From contig OY725496.1 in the NCBI GenBank assembly GCA_963281255.1, positions 1,736,001 to 1,800,000 of the forward strand: a stretch of DNA of 64,000 nt, given 5' to 3'. Within the stretch, counting starts at the first letter, position 1; every line of letters starts with the position of its first letter. The notes beneath the pieces are model-generated. The model ran no database searches. It was not told the origin of the DNA and saw only the letters and a list, made by a program, of their open reading frames with translations. This document shows positions 10,950-23,529 of the stretch, in pieces. Source of the DNA: Aphrocallistes beatrix. Lineage: Eukaryota > Porifera > Hexactinellida > Sceptrulophora > Aphrocallistidae. Both the position numbers and the translations under genes were made by a program.

Positions 10950-11220
10950 CAGTGGAACCTGTCTATAGCGGCCACCCAAGGGACTGGACAAAATTGGCCG
11001 TTATGCACATGTGACCGTTATATACAGGTGATTGTCTTAACCCTATCTAGAATGAAACATAGTTACTATATGTATTTCCATTACTTGAAGTAATTACATG
11101 AAACTTGTTTATCGTTCGTAACAGGTCCTGTAATAAACATATAGAAAGGTGAAAAGGGTGATGGGCGTTATAGACAAGTAGTGGCCGTTATAGACAGGTG
11201 ATGGCCGTTATACACAGTTT
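10950..11220. mobile_element. Pogo-like terminal repeat with iterated GGCCGTTATAGACAGG
   Basis: Starts CAGTGGAACCTGTCTAT, a pogo/Tigger-type terminus. Near 11160-11215 it carries repeated units of the form GGCCGTTATAGACA. The right terminus is not clear. Confidence 0.45.
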
Positions 11221-12690
11221 AGGGTCAGTTATTCGTTTGTCTGGGACATCTTCAGGGAATAAAACGTGGGAAAGAGATGGCTCAAATTTTTTTGAGGTAT
11301 AGAGATTATTAAGTATCCTGACAGCAGTTCCGGTTTGGTACATTCCTCTAGCCTTTGCATTATAACTCCCGGGATATTTGGGGATCGATTGGTAATCTTC
11401 TATCAACCTGAGGAATAGAGATAAGAACATTTTGTCCAACACCGACCAACTTAATCTTTTTGTTGGATTGGTTTATCATTCGTTGGATCTGTTTTTCTTG
11501 TCTCCTCTTAGCTGTTAACCTCCCTTGCTGAACACCATCAGCTCTATATTCAAGCCAACACGAGATGCACCATGCACCACAACCATAGCCTTCCATCAAC
11601 AGTCTGTCCACAAATTGTATGGATTGCCCTGTGATAACCTGGACACCTGTGAGCACCTGTGCATTCCCCTTCACAAACTATGCATCGCAAAACACATCTC
11701 TATATGGTGCGATGATGTTGGAATGTACAAGTATGAAGGACGTGGCGAAGATGGATCAGCTGGTAGTGAGGTGTTAAACGGTTGTTGTTGAAGTGAACAT
11801 TCCAGATCTGGAGATACTGAATTATGCCCTCTCCCTGGTATAGGGATCTTCCAATCCAAAATCTGAAAAGACCTCTAGACTCTCAACATTAGGAGAAGGA
11901 ATATACAGATCAGTAAGACTCCCCCCGCAGGAGTGTTGTTGGTCGATCCGATATCAGGGTATTCGTCTTTGAATTATCTGTTTTGTCTATCAAAATATGC
12001 AGTGTTCATAATTGAAACTTTCTTATATTGCTAACTACTGACTATTTTATTGCTCTAAGGTAAAATCAATTATAGTCTAGCTACTAAAGGTGTTAAAATC
12101 ATAAAATATAGTTTGTTCATAGGAAATGTAAATATTAAGCTAGCATATATTTGTTCACAGTAAGCAACCCGATTAAATATGAATCTCCTATTAGTTATAT
12201 GATACTACATATGCATTTATAAGATAACCTCCTGTGTTTAATCACATGACAAATACATTTTTTATCATCTCCCATCCATCCTAATTTTCAAGCTAAAATT
12301 TGTTTAGAACAAATAATTTTACAGTGACTTAATTTAACATAATATAACTCACATTTTCAAATCTTCGTCGGTGGTTATGTCCTTTGAAATATTATCAGGA
12401 ATCCCGAATTCATCAATACTTCCTCTTGCCTCTTTTCCAAACAGCACACTGTAGGGAGATTTATTTCCGAGAGTAGAGTGCGGACTTGTATTTATGGAAT
12501 GTTGAGCAAGAGAGACATACTATCTCACCCAACTGGGGTCATTACTTTTCCTTTTTAATTCTTGATTTACTCTCTCCACTGAACCCTGGCTCTGTGAATG
12601 CCTAGGCTTTCCGTGCATTATTCTACAACTGGGCCACAGTTCTTGTAGCATTTTTGCCAAATTAACATTTTCAATTGGATCTTTTCAATA
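11188..12690 (-). pseudogene. Integrase-type element relic (KRBA2/Ginger or Ty3-like)
   Basis: On the minus strand, 12690 to 12355 reads LWPSCRIMHGKPRHSQSQG then SVERVNQELKRK, the integrase segment with the final catalytic Glu, followed by SPYSVLFGKEARGSID. Nearer 11674-11188 the reading gives RRQEKQIQRMINQSNK, VGVGQNVLISIPQVDR and ARGMYQTGTAVRILNNLYT. In KRBA2-like integrase proteins these sit C-terminal to the core. Stop codons, a frame change near 11360-11440 and about 500 bp of unrelated sequence at 11800-12350 show that it is dead. The first two catalytic Asp regions are missing. Whether it came from a Ginger-type DNA transposon or an LTR element cannot be decided here. Confidence 0.65.
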
Positions 12691-12739
12691 AGAGAGATGT
12701 ATTCTAATTCGGACAGATACTAATTTAGGATTCAAAATA

Positions 12740-13076
12740 TAGATATTCGAATTATAAATAGTTTAAGATTTCTGATAAATTGCTCTGCCCAAAAGTAAAA
12801 TTATCAACTTTTGCTACCAGAGGTGATTCATTACCATTATGTATTGTGGTAAAATGGGCATATTTAGCACTAAAGTCACTGTGTGATCTTTTGAAAACGT
12901 TAGGAATGAATATTTGAATATAAATATTATATACTAACTAATTTGAATGCCCATATTTCGAATCTGAAATCCGATTTTTATATTGCTTACCGTTTATGAG
13001 TTTAAATCTTCATGAATAGACCCATTTAGTATTAAATTCACGTGAAATAAAGTGTACAAATACTTTTGTCCGGGTA
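12740..13076. mobile_element. Tc1-type MITE, right part
   Basis: The right terminus TTTTGTCCGGGTAGTG (to 13076, then TA) and internal inverted sequence around ATTCGAAT and TTTGAATGCCC match the 7053-7528 family. The left terminus is eroded. Confidence 0.5.
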
Positions 13077-13082
13077 GTGTAT

Positions 13083-13350
13083 ATATCTCTGTAAAGAATT
13101 GATTGAAGAAACTGCCAGGAACAGAAAGCTTATTTTTCGAAGTTGGGAGTCTTTTGCCTATGTTTTCACTAAGTTTTGACCATGATGAGTCGGAAATGTC
13201 GATTCATCATGGAATTTTAACATCTCTGCCACCTTTTTTATTTTTTTCGTTTATAACTAAGCCATTTTTGGTGATACAAAGCTGAAATTTTAATAGACTC
13301 TGTATATTAGTAATGTACTTCCCATATGGTACAATTATCATCAAAAATTA
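13083..13350 (+). mobile_element. Helitron-like unit, truncated
   Basis: Contains GAATTGATTGAAGAAACTG and GTTGGGAGTCTTTTG and then core sequence that stops near 13350. The GC-rich 3' hairpins are missing. Confidence 0.5.
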
Positions 13351-13740
13351 TGGGATAGTTACAGTATGTATATGTAGATTTACTATAGAGTCTATGTTTG
13401 GATCAATTTTCCAAGTTTAAAGAAATTTACTCATTCTTATGTGTATTATACAGTACATACGTAAACGCGAATAGGAACACTTTATTCTTAGCTTCCGAAT
13501 GCCAAAAATCTCGTTTGTTTCCCCTTTACTTTTCAATCTCCCTTTCAATGTTTAAGAAAATATTTTAAAAGCAATATAGCGAAAAATAACTTTAATCTAA
13601 ATTTTCTCATAATTTTCTTTTAAACCAGTGTAACCGTATTCTGCACACCATTTTTTGACTTGTCCCTTTATGATTTCAATGCCATTTCAAAATGTCGAAG
13701 GACATCCGCGACATCATCACGATTGTAACATTAGCAAGTA

Positions 13741-13980
13741 TCCTTACTAATAAAACTCGATTAATGTCAATATATATATACCAAGGAATTATCTAGGAGC
13801 GCGAGACGCTCCTTTAGGCGTGTGATTTTAAGCTGCAAAGTGTTTAGGAGCGTGAAAATTCAGAAAAATGCCCAATTTACCCAATATTATAATGTCATTT
13901 AGCGATTTAGGCGTATGAAAATTTAGAAATTTTAGATTAGGAGCGTATCTCTGGAAGGCTGTATAATACCCTGATATATA
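13741..13980 (+). repeat. Helitron-like 5' block followed by AGGAGCG motif repeats
   Basis: TCCTTACTAATAAAACTCG starts at 13741. After a TA run, the motif TTAGGAGCGT or TTAGGCGT recurs about five times to 13955, including the hairpin AGGAGCG-cgaga-CGCTCCT. The motif run appears inserted between two Helitron-like pieces. Confidence 0.45.
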
Positions 13981-14970
13981 CAAGCGCGCTTCGCTTGCTT
14001 GCGCTGCGCGGCTGGCGGACACTTTATGTCCGCCGGAGGCTCCCTTCGTTTGCCTGGGGTCACATTGGTTAATTATAAGGGAGATAACATCCTAAATACG
14101 TCTGGACAACTGTTATAATCGATATCGCACGAAAAATCATCAAATATATCAATTTGTAAATTTTGATGAGTAATGATGACGTCATAAAGTGATGAGTCAG
14201 CATTTTTTGATGATAGTTGTATCATATGTGAGGTATGTTAGTATACAGATTCTCTTAAAATTTCAGCCTTGTTTCTCCTATAATGGCTGAGTTATGCTCG
14301 AATAACTGTATTGCTTAACTATAAAAAATGTGACAATGACGTCATAATTCCATGATGAGTCGACATTTTGCTCTGAACTCAGAACTGACTGAATCCATAT
14401 CCAAAATGAGCTTTCTGTGACTTGTTGTTTCTTCAATCAATTCGTTACAGATATACTAGTATATATATATATATATCTGTAACGAATTGATTGAAGAAAC
14501 AGCCAGGCGTAGAAAGCAGATTTTTGGCATGTGGGAGTCTTTTGGCTATGGCTCCAGTAAGTTCTGAGTTCAGAGCAAAATGTCGACTCATCATGGAATT
14601 ATGACGTCATTGTCACATTTTTTATAGTTAAGCAATACAGTTATTCGAGCATAACTCAGCCATTATAGGAGATACAAGGCTGAAATTTTAAGACAATCTG
14701 TATACTAACATACCTCACATATGATGCACCTATCATCAAAAATGATGACTCATTACTTTGTTATAACGTCATCATTACGCATCAAAATTTTTAAAATTGA
14801 CAAATTTGGTAATTTTTCGTGCGATATCGATTATAGCATTAGGGCATGCGTATTTAGAGATGTTATCTCCCATATAATTAATCAATGGTGACCACAGGTG
14901 CCCAAAGTGCGCCTCAGGCGGACACAAAGTGTCCGCCAGCCGCACAGCGCAAGCAAGCGAAGCGCGCTTG
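13981..14970. mobile_element. Head-to-head Helitron-like pair, 990 bp palindrome
   Basis: A minus-strand unit (from CAAGCGCGC at 13981) and a plus-strand unit (ending GCGCGCTTG at 14970) mirror each other around a short TA run at about 14455-14478. Neither keeps the TCCTTAC 5' block. The whole stretch is a large inverted repeat. Confidence 0.65.
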
Positions 14971-15780
14971 TTTTTATTAATTAGCCAGAGTAAATGCATA
15001 ATTGTAATGCCGCTACTGACTCTTATTGCCTTTATTCAGATTAAAATTTAACTGATAACCGCCCGAAATTGCTTCATTTTCTCGTCCCAAATGCTGCTTA
15101 TGTGCAGTATTGTTTTCTAGTCTTTCAATTTATTACAGGCCGGGAATCCATGGTATTTTTTGGAACAGTAGTCAAATTCTAAAATATCCATTTGTTTATA
15201 AATCCTATTAAGACTTTAGTTTAGATTACGTAATAATTTAGGGCGAATACCGCTTCCCTAAGGATGAATCCCGAACTCCAATGTTAGGACAAATTCAAAT
15301 TTGAAGTTTCGATAATTTTCTACACTAAGTATGCTTTGGTGACGCGTTAAAATTTTAATCTCGAATAACCGAGCAGACAATGTGTGACTTCTTTGATACT
15401 GAAATATCTTTTTGATACGTTTATTATCTACTCTTGAAACAAATATAAAAATGCCATGTTGAATATTCTTCTAATTATAAGCAGAATAATAAAATCATAA
15501 AATGCTTCCGAATCTTTATAATTTAGCACATTTTAGAGATTAAATTTTAATATACATACTGTCCCATTTTGCCTCATTATCTATTGAACAGTTGCTCGGA
15601 GATTTACAGTCAGTCTGAAAGAAACAACGCTCATTTTAGAATGTATAATTATACAATTGTATCCGGTCTATACTACTGGATAATACAAATATAGTAATGT
15701 ATAATAATGCACCCTAAATATTATAGAAAATGTTTACAACTGATTTAGCAACTTGCACGAAATTTAAAATAATATTCCCG

Positions 15781-16588
15781 CATAGCCTACTGTATATAAG
15801 GCCTCACAGTAACTTGCGGATTTGGGACTAGGGATGCGGAGGAAGACCGTTGAACTAATACATGAGCTGCCTTAAATCATTTACAAAGCACAATAGAGCT
15901 TAGGAATGTATTATCAGCATATATAAATATGGTGTCAAAGTATCCATAACCGTTGTTAAAAATTTGACTAGTCACCATATGGTTGCGCAATAGGTTATAT
16001 TTGTGACAAATTTGGTGATTTTCAGAGGCCGTTTAGGGGCACTTCTAAGTGTTTTTATTGTAAAATATTTCGCATAGAACTGAGATGTGAATGGGTTAAT
16101 ACGAAAAATTTGGAATTTTTTCATGGACTGTTGGTACATTCCAGTGTTGCTATGGAAACGTGTTTTGGTCAGTTGGCGTTATATCTTGAAAACTGCAATT
16201 GCTACACATTCAAATGTAATTCCATTTGATAGCGAATATACTACTTCATATTAAGTGATAGTATAATTTCGACCTCTAAATTCAATAGTTTATGAGATAT
16301 TCGACAAATTATCAAATGTGACCAATATGGTACATTGTCGCCACTGAAAATCACAAAATTTGTCACAAATATAACCTATTGCGCAACCATATGGTGACTA
16401 ATCAAATTTTTAACAACGGTTATGGGTACTTTGATACCATATTTATATATGCTGATAATACATTCCTAAGCTCTATTGTGCTTTGTAAATGATTTAAGGC
16501 AGCTTATGTATTAGTTCAACGGTCTTACTCCGCATCCCTAGTCCCAAATCCGCAAGTTACTGTGAGGCCTTATATACAGTAGGCTATG
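15781..16588. mobile_element. Foldback element, 808 bp, with 7-bp target duplication
   Basis: Arms of roughly 250 bp start CATAGCCTACTGTATATA and end with its complement. ATTCCCG flanks both sides (15774-15780 and 16589-16595). The centre has no open frame of note. The superfamily is unknown. Confidence 0.75.
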
Positions 16589-17271
16589 ATTCCCGATTTT
16601 TATTCCGAAATCGCTTATTGTAGAGCCCGATTTGATCAAATAGAGAGCATTCTGTTAAAAAGATCTGCGATTGCAATTCGATTATCAATCTATTATTAAC
16701 GATCTTTATGCTTCCAAATTGAGTTTAACAATAAATAGTGGGAACATTTTCAACTGTGTAAAGTATTTGCTGAAAGGGGGACTAGATTGGTCGAGTATCA
16801 AGTTCAACTCAAATTTGTCTTTGTAGATGCTCTCAACTCAAGTTGTTAATAATTGAATCTTCTTCTACGGTATATTTCCTTCCCGTTGACTAACTTTTGA
16901 ATGCATTAGATGAGTTGAAATGGAGTTAAGACGGCTTAAAATGACCATGTCACCACAGTTTGAGGTAAAATTCAATAATTTCTTTTCTTTAAACAACAAT
17001 TTCCCTGCGAATACAGATTGGATTGAGCTGTAGCTTGTAGATTATCATTGACTAACAATATATTCTCAATGTGCATACGTTCAGGAAAATTGTAGAAGGG
17101 TGATTGAAGATTTGGCTTGTTCACCATGAAATTGAACAGCGAAGCGATATTCAATCGATTGATGATTTAACATGGGTAATATGGAAGATGTGATATCAAA
17201 ATTCAATTTACAATTTCTTTAGATTTTCTGTCGTCTATCATGTTATCATCGTGATGACGCAAATTTTTGTT

Positions 17272-17529
<258 letters not shown>

Positions 17530-17652
17530 GCTTGAAAGTGTTCTTAAAGCAGATCAGAAAATCCCAAAATTGGTCCTAAAAAGAATATTGTGCAATGTCA
17601 TGACGACTCTCACATATTTGAAAACAGATATGTGCACTTAGATACCATATTT

Positions 17653-18202
17653 AGTTTGTCCCATAATTATTGTTACCTGAGGGATTTCATTTTTGTTTCT
17701 AAACGTTATATTTTCGTTTTGAATATGAAGCAAAAAATTTAACAGAACTAGTGCAATACATTATTGATCAGTAATTAATACTATTTCCATCATTCTTGAG
17801 TACTAATTCACACTGACGCTTCATTGACTTATAATATGGTTGTAAGAACTCTTGCGTTTTAGATTCCCTCATTTCAAGAAGCTCAGTCTTAAGTTCGTCC
17901 AAAGTACGAAAACGCTTCCTAGATAACTTTTGCTTCAACCAGGAAAACACATTCTCATTAGAGTTTAGATCAGAGCTCTGACTTGGCAACACGAGATGTG
18001 TGCTTAGGGTCATTGTCATGAATGAGAAACCAGTTATCCTCTTGGAAAGCTCTAGCTTGATCGAGTTAATGCTGTTTGAAGTATATTGAAAAACAATTTC
18101 GAAAAACAGCGATAAAAATAGGCTCTGAAGATTAAGTAATTGAAAACTTTGAATTAAGGTAGCAATTTAAATCGAGTGTTACAATAATTATGGGACAAAC
18201 TG
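17653..18202 (-). pseudogene. Tc1-like element, deletion derivative
   Basis: The ends GTTTGTCCCATAATTATTG and complement are TA-flanked, giving about 550 bp. On the minus strand, NWFLIHDNDPKHTSRVAK carries the second catalytic Asp of Tc1 transposases. After a frame change, SQSSDLNSNENVFSWLKQKL is the third catalytic region (normally PDLNPIENxW). The C-terminal tail ELVLKNDGNSINY is typical of the family. The N-terminal DNA-binding half and the first catalytic Asp are deleted. Confidence 0.8.
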
Positions 18203-18204
18203 TA

Positions 18205-18885
18205 TGGTAGTAGTACATCTTTGAGGTATATCCTGCATGGTTGACGATTTTTAGTACTATTGACTCATTGGTTTCGGTTTACCCCAGGTCAAAAATTTTG
18301 TATCAATGAGTTGGCCTTATATAACGAAGGTCACGGTTTAGCATAGTCTTTGTTCTCACTATTCACTAAATTAATTGTATATTCCATCACATAGATTAAT
18401 CTTTAAATATGATAAATTAGGAGTGATTTGCCAGCACTTTCAATTCTTAAAATCAATTAAGGCAAAAGGGCGAGGCCACTTATTATCCACAAATGATACC
18501 AACTTCAATTATTTAATAAAACAAACAGCGTAAACGTAACTGAACAAATTTGAAACACCCATATCCTAGACGTGCGAAATTCAATTCTAACCCAAAAGGC
18601 ACCCACCCTTGACTTGTGGTATAATATAAATCCAAACAAAAACACTTGCTGCGCGTTCATGGCAGCGCGAATGAATTAAAATATTATTCAGCGTTATCCT
18701 GCAATTCAAACTTGAATAGCCTAACCACTAAGCAAAGAATCAAACTAACTCGACCCTACTCATTGACCTTAACACGTTTTCGCATTGCTATTAGAGTCTT
18801 TGGAGAAAATATCCGAAAACATATGAAATTAATGGCAAAAATGGATTCAGTTTGGTTAATAGAGAACTATATCCAATAGAGTTAT
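18205..18885. other. No recognisable gene
   Basis: AT-rich intronic sequence. The short open frame at 18646-18879 has no recognisable motif. Confidence 0.3.
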
Positions 18886-18887
18886 TC

Positions 18888-19260
18888 AACAAATTCAAAA
18901 GTTTGAATCTTTAGATGTTTTCCCTTCAAATAGTTTACTTTGATCACCAAATGTTCACCATAAAAGATTCAAGTACTTTGGTGATTATTTAGTGGTCTCG
19001 CAAGGTAGGCTTCTCTTAATGCAGATTTATAATGGGATTTTACCGGTTTAGTGATAAAAGGTATAAGTAAAGTATCTAGCAAATTTGATTGAGATATTTG
19101 GATGTGGTTTCAACTCAGCTAATATTTCATTTTGGTGAGAGAAAAACTACCGGTTTGGAGATATTGGTGAAATCAGTTGGGACCAGCCTTCGTACTTGTA
19201 ATTATTAATGGCCCCAACTGATTTAACCAATATCTCCAAACCGGTATTTCAAAGGCACAA
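18888..19260. repeat. Palindromic dispersed repeat, copy 1
   Basis: Left part matches 55440-55615 (CTTCAAATAGTTTACTTTGA and following). The palindrome near 19151-19243 has arms CCGGTTTGGAGATATTGGT and complement around a loop of about 30 bp containing CCAGCCTTCGTACTTG. The copy at 56 kb has that loop in the opposite orientation. Confidence 0.65.
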
Positions 19261-20049
19261 ATTTAGCACCCTCTTTGGGCCAGATTGTTCGAGAGCCGGC
19301 TAATATTCAAGTATATATGGTACTATATGCAATGGTATGAAAGAGAGAAAAAGTCAAAACCGCAAAAGAAAACCAATATGTATTGCATTTCGATTCAGCA
19401 TATGTGATTTCCTATTCAAAGATAGTACGTTTGCCATGTCTAACTAGAGCCAGATTTGAGTAAGATGTAGTACACCATGTATAAGGTGTGAAAAATAAAA
19501 TAGAGGCCCAAGTCAAGATACATACTTTTAATGTAGGTCCTGATTTTAAATGAAACCTCATGCTGTATAGAATCACTGTGCCAAATTTCATGGTTTAACC
19601 ATAAAATGTAATTCCTTCGCTACTATGCTGTACTAAAAGCCTACGTTTGAGGCTTTTAGGGTTTAGTAGATAGAGACGAAGTAATTTTAAAAAATTTATT
19701 TCCAAAACTAAACCTTTTGAACTTTTAAAAATCGACCCCACCAAATTATAACCTTAATTAATAGTAATAATCGTTAAATCAACAAAATTTAAAAATACAA
19801 AACATCATTTTTTGCGAAATACATGTTGAACTTTTCTACCAACAACAACCAAAGCCTTCTTTGGATGCTTTTGTGTTCTAAAATTGTCGAATGGATCAAC
19901 AATTTGGAAATTGATTTTATGCAAAATCTTCCAACAAAGCATTTGTGAGCGCTATATTTCTGCGAATTTTAATTCAATCGTGATTTTCATGGTTTTAATC
20001 AAGAAGAAATCGTCTCATCTTTGGTCATTTTAAAGTGTTATCCTTATCT

Positions 20050-20165
20050 TGGAGGCCATTATTGACCCACGCTTGCTACAGGAATGTGTTGCGTCATTTC
20101 CGTTTTAAGCCATTTTCAATGGGGAAGCCATATAAGTTTGGGGTTACTACTATAAATAGAATAAT
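20050..20165. repeat. Dispersed repeat with TATA-like motif, copy
   Basis: Shares CCCACGCTTGC, GTCATTTCC, AAGCCATATAAGTTTGGGG and CTATAAATAGAA with 39401-39530 and, more weakly, with 8500-8590. Confidence 0.6.
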
Positions 20166-20296
20166 CCCAAATGCTTTCAAGAGTTATTAATAGGTACTAG
20201 TCAATCAAATATATCTTTTTCTAGATACAATTGACCACTTTCTGCTTTATGAGCAACACCGTGTTTCGCATACTTCCGCTGCACGGCTAACGGACA

Positions 20297-20931
20297 TCAG
20301 TTTCTTCAATCAATTCGTTATAGATATAGATACTATATACACACATAAACACATTAATCGAGTTTTTATAATAAGGACAAGCGCGCTTCGCTTGCTTGCG
20401 CTGCTGGGCTGGCTGACACTTTGTGTCCGCCAGAGGCGCCCTTTGGGCGCTTGAGGTCACATTGATTAATTATAAGGGAGATAACATCTCTAATGACTTC
20501 TGTCCTACTGTTATAATCGATATCGCACGAAAAATCACCAAATTTGTCAATTTTTTAAAATTTGATGCGTAATGATGACGTCATAACAAGGTGATGAGTC
20601 ATCATTTTTTGATGATAGTTGCAGCATAAGTGAGGTATGTAGTATACATATTCTATTAAAATTTCAGCCTTCTATCTCCTATATTGACTGAGTTATGCTC
20701 GAATAACTAACTATATTGCTTAACTTTTAAAAATGTGACAATGACGTCATAATTCCATGATGAGTCGACATTTTCGTCTGAGCTCAGAACTTAGTGGAGC
20801 CATAGCAAAAAAACACCGACATGCCAAAAATCAGCTTTCTGGGCCTGGCAGTTTCTTCAATCAATTCGTTACAGATATATATATATACACACATACAAAC
20901 ATACACATTAATTGTGTTTTAATATTAAGGG
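20297..20931 (-). mobile_element. Helitron-like tandem: partial plus full unit
   Basis: The 5' end of one unit (20297-20377, ending ATAAGGA) abuts the 3' end of a full unit (20378-20931, starting CAAGCGCGC), the same junction as in the array at 118 and 643. Confidence 0.6.
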
Positions 20932-20969
20932 CAGTTTAACTTCAAAAGATAATCCTTTATATGTATTTA

Positions 20970-21343
20970 ATCTCGATTAATGTTTATATTTATATTTCAC
21001 TGTAGCGAATTGATTGAAGAAACTGCCAGGAACAGAGAGTTGATTTTTAGCATGTGGGAGTTTTTCGCCATAGTTCGTATTGACCTCAGTCGAAATTGTC
21101 GGCACATCTTGGAATTATGACGTCATTTTCATCTATTTTATGATTATAAATTTTAGTTTTACTTCTATAACTCAGCCATTTTAGGTGATAGAGGGCTGAA
21201 ATTTCAATATAATTTTCATCAAAATATAATTGCTCATCACTCTATTATGACGTCCCTATATTTAATCAATGTGAGCTTAGGCGCCCTTTGGTCGCCCATC
21301 AGTGTCCGCCACCCTCGCAGCGAAAGTAAGCGAAGCGCACTTG
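20970..21343 (+). mobile_element. Helitron-like unit, shortened
   Basis: Starts with the CTCGATTAATG part of the 5' block and ends GCGCACTTG at 21343, followed by T. An internal deletion removes part of the core. Confidence 0.55.
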
Positions 21344-21491
21344 TTCTATTAAAATTTGCAATTTTCTTTGTTTTTGAGTTTAATTATCTTGCTGATAGAA
21401 TTTGGGTACAGTAGAACGTCAATTATCTGAACGTTATAGGGCCAAAGGGTTTTTAGAAAACTGAATTTCAAATGCTGGAGTACAGTTAAGG

Positions 21492-21708
21492 CAGCGGTTC
21501 CCAAACTGGGGTGCATGAACGCCCTAGGGGTGCACCGGTCCTTAGTCGGGGGTGCACGGGACAAGGATTCCTCCTTATTATTAGTCGTCCTTATTGCAAT
21601 GACAAGTCGGATCAATAGAGTTTTTCAGACTTAGGTGGGTCCTGGGGTGCACAAAATAATTTTTAGGTGTCAGAGGGTGCACGAGGTAAAAGAGGTTGGG
21701 AACCACTG
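21492..21708. mobile_element. hAT-like MITE, 217 bp
   Basis: The ends CAGCGGTTCCCAAACTGG and (right) TTGGGAACCACTG are typical hAT termini. The flanks are AGTTAAGG (21484-21491) and AGTTAAGT (21709-21716), an 8-bp duplication with one change. It sits within a pogo-like stretch beginning ACAGTAGAACGTCAATTATC near 21409. Confidence 0.75.
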
Positions 21709-21892
21709 AGTTAAGTGAATTTCTACAAGAGAAAATATCATCTATGTTGAATTGAGACTAATTTATATCTGGTTTAGTAACGCGTTTTTAAAAGTGGAGA
21801 AATGAACCAGGAATGTGATGTTCCACATATTTATAAGATATTCTTAATTTATTGGGTTAGATTTACAGCAGATTGTGATGTGACTCTTCGGA

Positions 21893-21938
21893 GTGGTTGG
21901 AAATTTGGTGTCTTTCATTCACCAAATTTCTAACCACT
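21893..21938. repeat. Short hairpin, 18-bp stem
   Basis: GTGGTTGGAAATTTGGTG pairs with CACCAAATTTCTAACCAC across a short loop, with one mismatch. No poly-U tract or gene adjacent; function unknown. Confidence 0.6.
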
Positions 21939-22650
21939 AGACCATTAAATCAAAAACCTTAAACGATACGATACCTTTGAAATGTATTATTACTATATGC
22001 ACCATTATATCAGAGTATCCAAATCAGCTGTCAAAAATTCGATATGTCATCATGTGATTGCACAATTTACTTTATTTAGGGCGAAATATGCTTGTTCTAG
22101 CACTTTTGAAACATCCTAACTGGATTTTAATGCTTGATTTTTGCCTATTTAGAAAAATCTCAAAATCTTGATTGGAATGTCTATGCATTCCTGAGTTACT
22201 ATGGAAACAAACATTTGAATGTTTAAGCCATTTCTCAAAATGTATAGATCGTAGACACTAAGAAGTTATACCATTCAATCATATCACTTCCTATATGATA
22301 AGAATACTGTTCGTGTAGGTTTTCATTTATTTTGAGTTATCTAGGATTTAGAAACAGAAGAATGCTTAGACATTCCAATAAAGATTTTCAGATATTTTGG
22401 ATTAAGGCCTTCCTATTGTTGTTCTATAAAAAAATCAAGCATTAAAATGCGGATGATGTTTAAAATGGGCTAGAACAACCACATTTTTTGCTCTAAAAAG
22501 AGCTTATTGCGCAATCACATGATGACATATCGAAATTTTGACAGCTGAATTGGGTACTCTGATATAATGTTTGTATATAGTAATATTACATTTAAAAGAT
22601 CTATCGTATACGGTTTTAGATTTATCGGTCTAGTTAGATATTGATTGTGT
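21939..22650. mobile_element. Foldback element, about 710 bp
   Basis: Left sequence through ATTATATCAGAGTATCCAAA, TGTCAAAAATTCGATATGTC and TCATGTGATTGC is mirrored on the right (GCAATCACATGATGACATAT onward). The mirror extends out to GGTCTAGT on both sides. A half-copy is at 47040-47345. No coding content; boundaries approximate. Confidence 0.65.
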
Positions 22651-22814
22651 TAAAGCATTCATTTTATGGCCTTCTCGGTGACATATATTGGCGTATATTA
22701 AGTAGGCCATGAGTATGATCATTTCCAAATTTAAAACTAGTCCGGTTAACCAACGGAGTTCGGTTAACTGACAATATGGTGTATATATTTAGCCATTAAA
22801 TATTGCTAACCATA

Positions 22815-23529
22815 CAAGCGCGCTTCGCTTGCTTGCGCTGCGCGGCTGGCGGACACTTCGTATCCGACGGAGGTGCACTGCGGGCGCCTGGGGTCACATT
22901 GATTAATTATAAGGGAGATAACATCTCTAAATACATCTGTCCTTCTGTTATAATCGAAATCGCACGAAAAATAACTAAATTTGTCATTTTTTCAAATTTT
23001 ACGCATGATGATGACGTCATAACAGAGTAATGAATCATCATTTTTTTATGATGGTCGCATCATATATGAGGTATATTAATATACACATTCTCTTAAAATC
23101 TCAGCCTTCTATCACCTAAAATGGCTGAGTTATAGTCGAAAAACTGAAATTTCTAATTATAGAAAAGGTGACAATGATGTCATAATTCCATGATGAGTTA
23201 ACATTTTGGTCTGAGCTCAGAACTTATTGGAGCCATAGCCAAAAGACTCCCACATGCCAAAAATCAGTTTTCTGCGCCTGGCAGTTTCTTCAATCAATAT
23301 ATACAGTCGACTCCGCATAATAAGGCCACTGTTTAATTGGGTCAACCGCTTAATCGGGCCACTTTTGGTAGGACCGGAATAGCTCTTACACATAGAAGCT
23401 AGTACAAAATCGTTTCAGTTAATAGGGTTCTCCGCTTAATCGGGCCAAAATGTCCTCTGACCGATGTGACCCTATTAAGCGGAGTCGACTGTATTTATAT
23501 ACACATTAATCGAGTTTAAATAGTAAGGA
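22815..23529 (-). mobile_element. Helitron-like unit with pogo-like MITE in its microsatellite
   Basis: Starts CAAGCGCGCTTCG at 22815 and ends at the AGTAAGGA block at 23529. Its TA run is interrupted by 23304-23491. Confidence 0.65.
23304..23491. mobile_element. Pogo-like MITE, 188 bp, TA target
   Basis: The ends CAGTCGACTCCGC and complement are flanked by TA (23302-23303, 23492-23493). Internal repeats of CTTAATCGGGCCA form the subterminal structure typical of pogo/Tigger derivatives. Confidence 0.75.

Noticed and set aside
11525-11791. Plus-strand 88-codon frame
   Set aside because: Antisense to the integrase-type relic on the minus strand.
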